This document shows positions 6,838-9,066 of a stretch of 9,066 bases of DNA, one piece after another. Within the stretch, counting starts at the first letter, position 1. The number at the start of each line of letters is the position of its first letter. The DNA comes from Planctomycetaceae bacterium. Its GTDB lineage: Bacteria > Planctomycetota > Planctomycetia > Pirellulales > Thermoguttaceae. A model generated the notes under the pieces. It saw only the letters and a list, made by a program, of their open reading frames with translations. It had not been told where the DNA came from and searched no databases. The DNA lies in assembly GCA_031266315.1 (NCBI GenBank), contig JAISBG010000045.1:1-9066 (forward strand). The letters run 5' to 3'. The position numbers were made by a program, and so were the translations under genes.

Positions 6838-6969
6838 TAGACTCGAACCGTTTTAAAATTCACGAAGCCTGATGACAGCAGCGCAACAACGTAAAACAGT
6901 TACTCAAGGGTGAAGCTTACCGGCGACGATATAAAACGAGAACTGAATTTTACAGTGTAAGGAATAAAT
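6836..6969 (+). repeat. Dispersed intergenic element, copy 3, carrying the methylase RBS
   Basis: AATAGACTC (6836-6844) starts within the LOG stop codon, just as copy 2 starts at the EF-G stop. The 17-base core is at 6852-6868 and GCGCAACAACGT at 6880-6891. The element ends in TGTAAGGAATAAAT (6956-6969), which contains AAGGA (6959-6963), the RBS, and overlaps the ATG of the methylase gene at 6968. It takes up the whole gap between the two genes. Near its middle is the near-palindrome GGTGAAGCTTACC (6909-6921). Confidence 0.7.
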
Positions 6970-7831
6970 GAAACCGTTAATAAAATATCGCGGCGGAAAA
7001 TCAAAAGAGATTCGGTTTATTCTTTCTCATATTCCCGATTATCGCGGTCGGTATATGGAACCGTTTTTCGGCGGCGGAGCTTTATATTTTTATCTTGAAC
7101 CGCAACAGGCAATCATCAATGATATTAACGCAAAACTCATGTCGTTTTACATGGGTGTTCAATCGGATTATCCAGCGTTACGAAGAGAATTGGACGAAGT
7201 TGAAAAAATTTACGATACGAATCAGAAACAGTTTAACGCTTTGAAACAAAAAACGCCGGACAAACGGATTCCTAATAAAAACGAGGAATTTTACTACGCA
7301 CTTCGTGACATGTTTAACGGAATTGCGAAAAGGCAATACTCGGACGCGTTGCTTTATTTTTTCATGAACAAGACGGCGTATTCCGGTATGATACGATATA
7401 ATACCAAGGGTGAATTTAATGTTCCTTTTGGTCGATATAAACACTTTAATACCTCGTTGATTACCAAACAACATCATCAACTGTTGCAAAACACCGAGAT
7501 TTTTAACAACGATTATACGGCAATTTTTGATAAGGCAACTTCTGATGATTTTATATTTTTGGATCCGCCGTATGATTGTATTTTTTCTGATTACGGCAAC
7601 GAAGAATACAAAGACGGCTTTAACGAAGAGAGTCATATTACACTTGCGGAACAGTTCCGAAAATTGAAATGTAAAGCGTTGCTGGTCATTGGCAAAACAT
7701 CGTTGACTGAAAAACTGTACAACGATTGGATTGTTGACGAATACAAAAAAGAATATGCCGTAAATATCCGCAACCGATTCAAATCAACAGCAAATCATCT
7801 CTTAATTGCTAATTATAAACAGTTTTCCTGA
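6968..7831 (+). CDS. DNA adenine methylase (Dam family, D12 class N6-adenine methyltransferase)
   Basis: 287 residues with the motif order of the D12/Dam group: an N-terminal YRGGK (7-11), SAM-binding motif I EPFFGGGAL (31-39), NDIN (51-54), the conserved RYNTKGEFNVPFGRY (143-157), and the catalytic DPPY (199-202). The C-terminal TANHLLIANY is also typical. It would transfer a methyl group from SAM to adenine N6. The target may be GATC or a related site, but sequence alone does not settle this. No restriction endonuclease or specificity subunit lies in the window, so it looks like an orphan methylase, possibly of phage or mobile origin. By eye the gene is more AT-rich than EF-G. Its RBS (AAGGA, 6959-6963) is supplied by the dispersed element. 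The start choice is firm. Confidence 0.92.
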   Translation: MKPLIKYRGGKSKEIRFILSHIPDYRGRYMEPFFGGGALYFYLEPQQAIINDINAKLMSFYMGVQSDYPALRRELDEVEKIYDTNQKQFNALKQKTPDKRIPNKNEEFYYALRDMFNGIAKRQYSDALLYFFMNKTAYSGMIRYNTKGEFNVPFGRYKHFNTSLITKQHHQLLQNTEIFNNDYTAIFDKATSDDFIFLDPPYDCIFSDYGNEEYKDGFNEESHITLAEQFRKLKCKALLVIGKTSLTEKLYNDWIVDEYKKEYAVNIRNRFKSTANHLLIANYKQFS

Positions 7832-7867
7832 TTCTATCGGATTAGGTGTCTTCCAACGGAATAGTAA

Positions 7868-8036
7868 TTTTCGTTAAAGGTAGGCAATTATCAGGTGGGC
7901 GACCTTTCGCTGAAAGGTCGCGTCGGCGTACTCGCCGACAGTGAATCAGATTAACGATGGCAAACTCTATTGCCAACCGTTTTGGAGTCAATAGCAAACC
8001 AACCGGCGCAACCGCCCAGCGGGCGGATTGCCCACC
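7868..8036 (+). repeat. Hairpin-rich dispersed repeat, copy II
   Basis: This is the plus-orientation counterpart of 3744-3943. It holds GCGACCTTTC-GCT-GAAAGGTCGC (7899-7921, perfect 10-bp stem) abutting GTCGGCG-TACT-CGCCGAC (7922-7939, 7 bp), then TGGCAA-ACTCTA-TTGCCA (7958-7975) and CCGCCC-AGC-GGGCGG (8012-8026), the last extended by GCAA/TTGC with one bulged base. The first hairpin differs from copy I at two stem positions, and both changes are matched by complementary changes on the other arm. It follows the methylase gene, with only about 36 bases of unique sequence between them, and no coding frame is seen. Confidence 0.75.
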
Positions 8037-8152
8037 TCTTTTCGCCGACAGTGAATCAGATTAACGATAGCAAACTCTATTGCCAACCGTTTTGGAGTCA
8101 ATAACAAACCAACCGGCGCAACCGTCCAGCGAACGGATTACCCACCTAACTT
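7933..8152 (+). repeat. 110-bp tandem duplication inside hairpin repeat copy II
   Basis: Unit A (7933-8042) and unit B (8043-8152) align with an exact 110-base offset, both starting CGCCGACAGTGAATCAG. Up to the CCCACCT near the end of each unit they differ at six positions, and every change is G to A or C to T going from A to B. Unit B retains the right arm of the GTCGGCG hairpin (8043-8049) without its left arm, so the duplication joint falls at the hairpin loop. The CCGCCC hairpin of unit A becomes a mismatched CCGTCC-AGC-GAACGG in unit B. Confidence 0.9.
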
Positions 8153-8202
8153 TTCCTACTTTTCTTGTCGCCTACTTCGTTGTTGTCCACCTTATTTGCG
8201 CA
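8142..8202 (+). repeat. Degenerate 13- to 16-nt tandem repeats after the duplicated hairpin repeat
   Basis: Four units begin with CCACC or CCTAC: 8142-8154 (13 nt), 8155-8170, 8171-8186 and 8187-8202 (16 nt each). They resemble the 15-nt units at 3894-3938 in sequence (CCYAC followed by T-rich bases), which suggests that the array belongs to the same repeat family. Confidence 0.45.
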
Positions 8203-8217
8203 CTTTTTATTTTGGTC

Positions 8218-8246
8218 TTGACAGGTAATCACAGAATCTTTATAGT
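8218..8246 (+). promoter_or_regulatory. Sigma70-type promoter for the terminal lipoprotein gene
   Basis: TTGACA (8218-8223), a 17-base spacer and TATAGT (8241-8246): a perfect -35 box and five of six bases in the -10 box at optimal spacing. The start site would be near 8253, giving a 5' UTR of about 140 bases before the ATG at 8393. It is the strongest plus-strand promoter seen in the window. Confidence 0.7.
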
Positions 8247-8332
8247 CCGTTGATTGATAACCGAAATATTTTTGCAACCTGTTGCGGCAAGCGAGCGTAA
8301 ACAATAAACCGGAAAAACTAAAAAAACCAAAA

Positions 8333-8376
8333 AACAATTTCAAATCAAAAAGTATCGCTGAATAATTGAAATTGTT
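8333..8376 (+). promoter_or_regulatory. Inverted repeat in the 5' UTR, just before the lipoprotein start
   Basis: AACAATTTCAA (8333-8343) and TTGAAATTGTT (8366-8376) are perfect 11-bp inverted repeats around a 22-base loop. The right arm ends 16 bases before the ATG at 8393. It could be an operator, or an RNA hairpin affecting translation or RNA stability. The loop contains AAAAAGTATCGCTGAA, which resembles AAAAAGTTTCGCTGAA at 3769-3784 in hairpin repeat copy I, so it may be a remnant of that family. Confidence 0.45.
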
Positions 8377-8392
8377 GAAGTGTGAGAGAGCA

Positions 8393-9066
8393 ATGGTGAT
8401 TTCAAATTCTAAAATAATCAATTTTTTGTTAACAGTTTTCATTTTCGCAATTGTTATTGGTTGCCAGTCGAATCTGGCGTTGAAGCGGATGCAGGCGAAA
8501 AACCCGTTGGCAAAAAATTCAGCCAAAACGCCAACGAAAATGGTTGACGTCTGGAACACTTACGCGCAAACAACCCCAGAAGGCAAAGTTCTTCGCGGTA
8601 TCGCGGGACGGATTCATTTTTACAATGATTACAAAAAAAAGCAGGCAGTTAAAGTCGATGGCAATTTAACCGTATTCGTTTTTGACGGCAACGAAAAAGA
8701 TCCGGCTCATGCAAAACCGTTGAAAGTTTATCAATTCCGGTCGGAAACATTGGATAAACATTATGCGTTTAAGAAACCGCTTGGTCATGGTTATGATTTT
8801 TTTCTGCCGTTTGACGAGATTGGCGGCGAGGAAAAGAATTTGTGTGTGATGACGCGGTTCGATGACCGGTTGGAACAAGCGTTAGTTCTTTCACATCCGG
8901 TTGTTACGGTTCTCAAAGGTACAAGGCATGAAGTTCCGGCGGCGGAAAGTGCGGTGCAGGAATTTTTGGCGAATAATTCAATTTTGATGAAGGCAAACCG
9001 CGAACTGGCAGAACAGGCACTTCCTTCCAATATTAGACAAGTTGGCTGTGAACATGAACAATCCGG
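8393..9066 (+). CDS. Planctomycete-type lipoprotein of unknown function, 3'-partial
   Basis: The frame opens at ATG 8393 and runs 224 codons to the window edge without a stop. Residues 8-24 (IINFLLTVFIFAIVIGC) form a lipoprotein signal peptide with lipobox V-I-G-C, and Cys24 would be lipidated. The mature part has a short basic linker, then DVWNTYAQTTPEGKVLRGIAG (split: DVWNTYAQTT at 52-61, RGIAGR at 68-73), VKVDGNLTVFVFD (86-98), LGHGYDFFLPFDEIGG and LCVMTRF. I recall similar wording in hypothetical planctomycete lipoproteins, but I know no function. A weak GAGAG sits just before the ATG; codons upstream reach a TAA at 8363-8365, so only TTG alternatives exist. It has its own promoter at 8218-8246. 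Overlapping minus-strand frames are shadows of this gene. Confidence 0.8.
   Translation, partial: MVISNSKIINFLLTVFIFAIVIGCQSNLALKRMQAKNPLAKNSAKTPTKMVDVWNTYAQTTPEGKVLRGIAGRIHFYNDYKKKQAVKVDGNLTVFVFDGNEKDPAHAKPLKVYQFRSETLDKHYAFKKPLGHGYDFFLPFDEIGGEEKNLCVMTRFDDRLEQALVLSHPVVTVLKGTRHEVPAAESAVQEFLANNSILMKANRELAEQALPSNIRQVGCEHEQS

Noticed and set aside
6838..6860. GACTCGAACCG resembling a reversed tRNA T-arm
   Set aside because: No acceptor stem, anticodon arm or cloverleaf can be built around it; it belongs to the dispersed element.
7868..8202. CRISPR array
   Set aside because: The repeat units abut without unique spacers, one unit is 110 bp, and no cas gene is near.
8146..8559. Minus-strand 137-codon frame
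   Set aside because: It lies antisense across the repeat array, the TTGACA/TATAGT promoter and the lipoprotein signal peptide, and its composition looks like a reverse reading. The plus-strand frame with a lipobox is far better supported.
8666..9030. Two minus-strand frames of 70 and 79 codons
   Set aside because: Both are antisense to the open plus-strand lipoprotein gene, with no RBS or domain.

Overview
The window looks like low-GC chromosomal DNA from a planctomycete (Planctomycetota). The main reason is the minus-strand gene at 2306-3349: a DUF1559-type protein with a prepilin-like hydrophobic N-terminus ([22 protein letters not shown], split here as [14 protein letters not shown] and [15 protein letters not shown]) and a C-terminal H-x9-DG motif, a family expanded almost only in that phylum. 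Two lipoproteins of planctomycete style and an EFG2-type elongation factor G agree with this. An AT-rich Pirellulales or gut-associated lineage is a guess.

Layout: (1) 3-425, the 3' part of a small lipoprotein gene, then an AT-rich gap with a candidate terminator and the first copy of a dispersed element. (2) 910-2100, a Tat-exported PHP-domain phosphoesterase, convergent with the DUF1559 gene (2306-3349, minus), with an inverted repeat between them. (3) 3350-4093, a regulatory and repeat-rich gap: a good minus-strand promoter, an RBS and ATG, a 12-base C tract that breaks the frame of the DUF1559 leader, and a 200-bp hairpin-rich repeat. (4) 4094-7831, three plus-strand genes: EF-G, a LOG-family phosphoribohydrolase and a Dam-family adenine methylase, separated by two more copies of the dispersed element. 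(5) 7832-8392, a second, inverted and partly duplicated copy of the hairpin repeat, then a near-consensus promoter and a 5'-UTR inverted repeat. (6) 8393-9066, a lipoprotein gene that is open to the window end and has no stop codon inside the window.

The genes do not form an obvious pathway. EF-G and LOG are housekeeping or nucleotide-metabolism genes, the methylase has no restriction partner in view, and the rest are envelope or exported proteins. I see no convincing new defence or biosynthetic system. The most unusual content is non-coding: a hairpin repeat family with compensatory base changes and 15-16-nt tandem repeats, a same-orientation element upstream of three genes, and a homopolymer that may switch or break the DUF1559 gene. 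No tRNA, rRNA, CRISPR array, transposase or integrase gene was seen.
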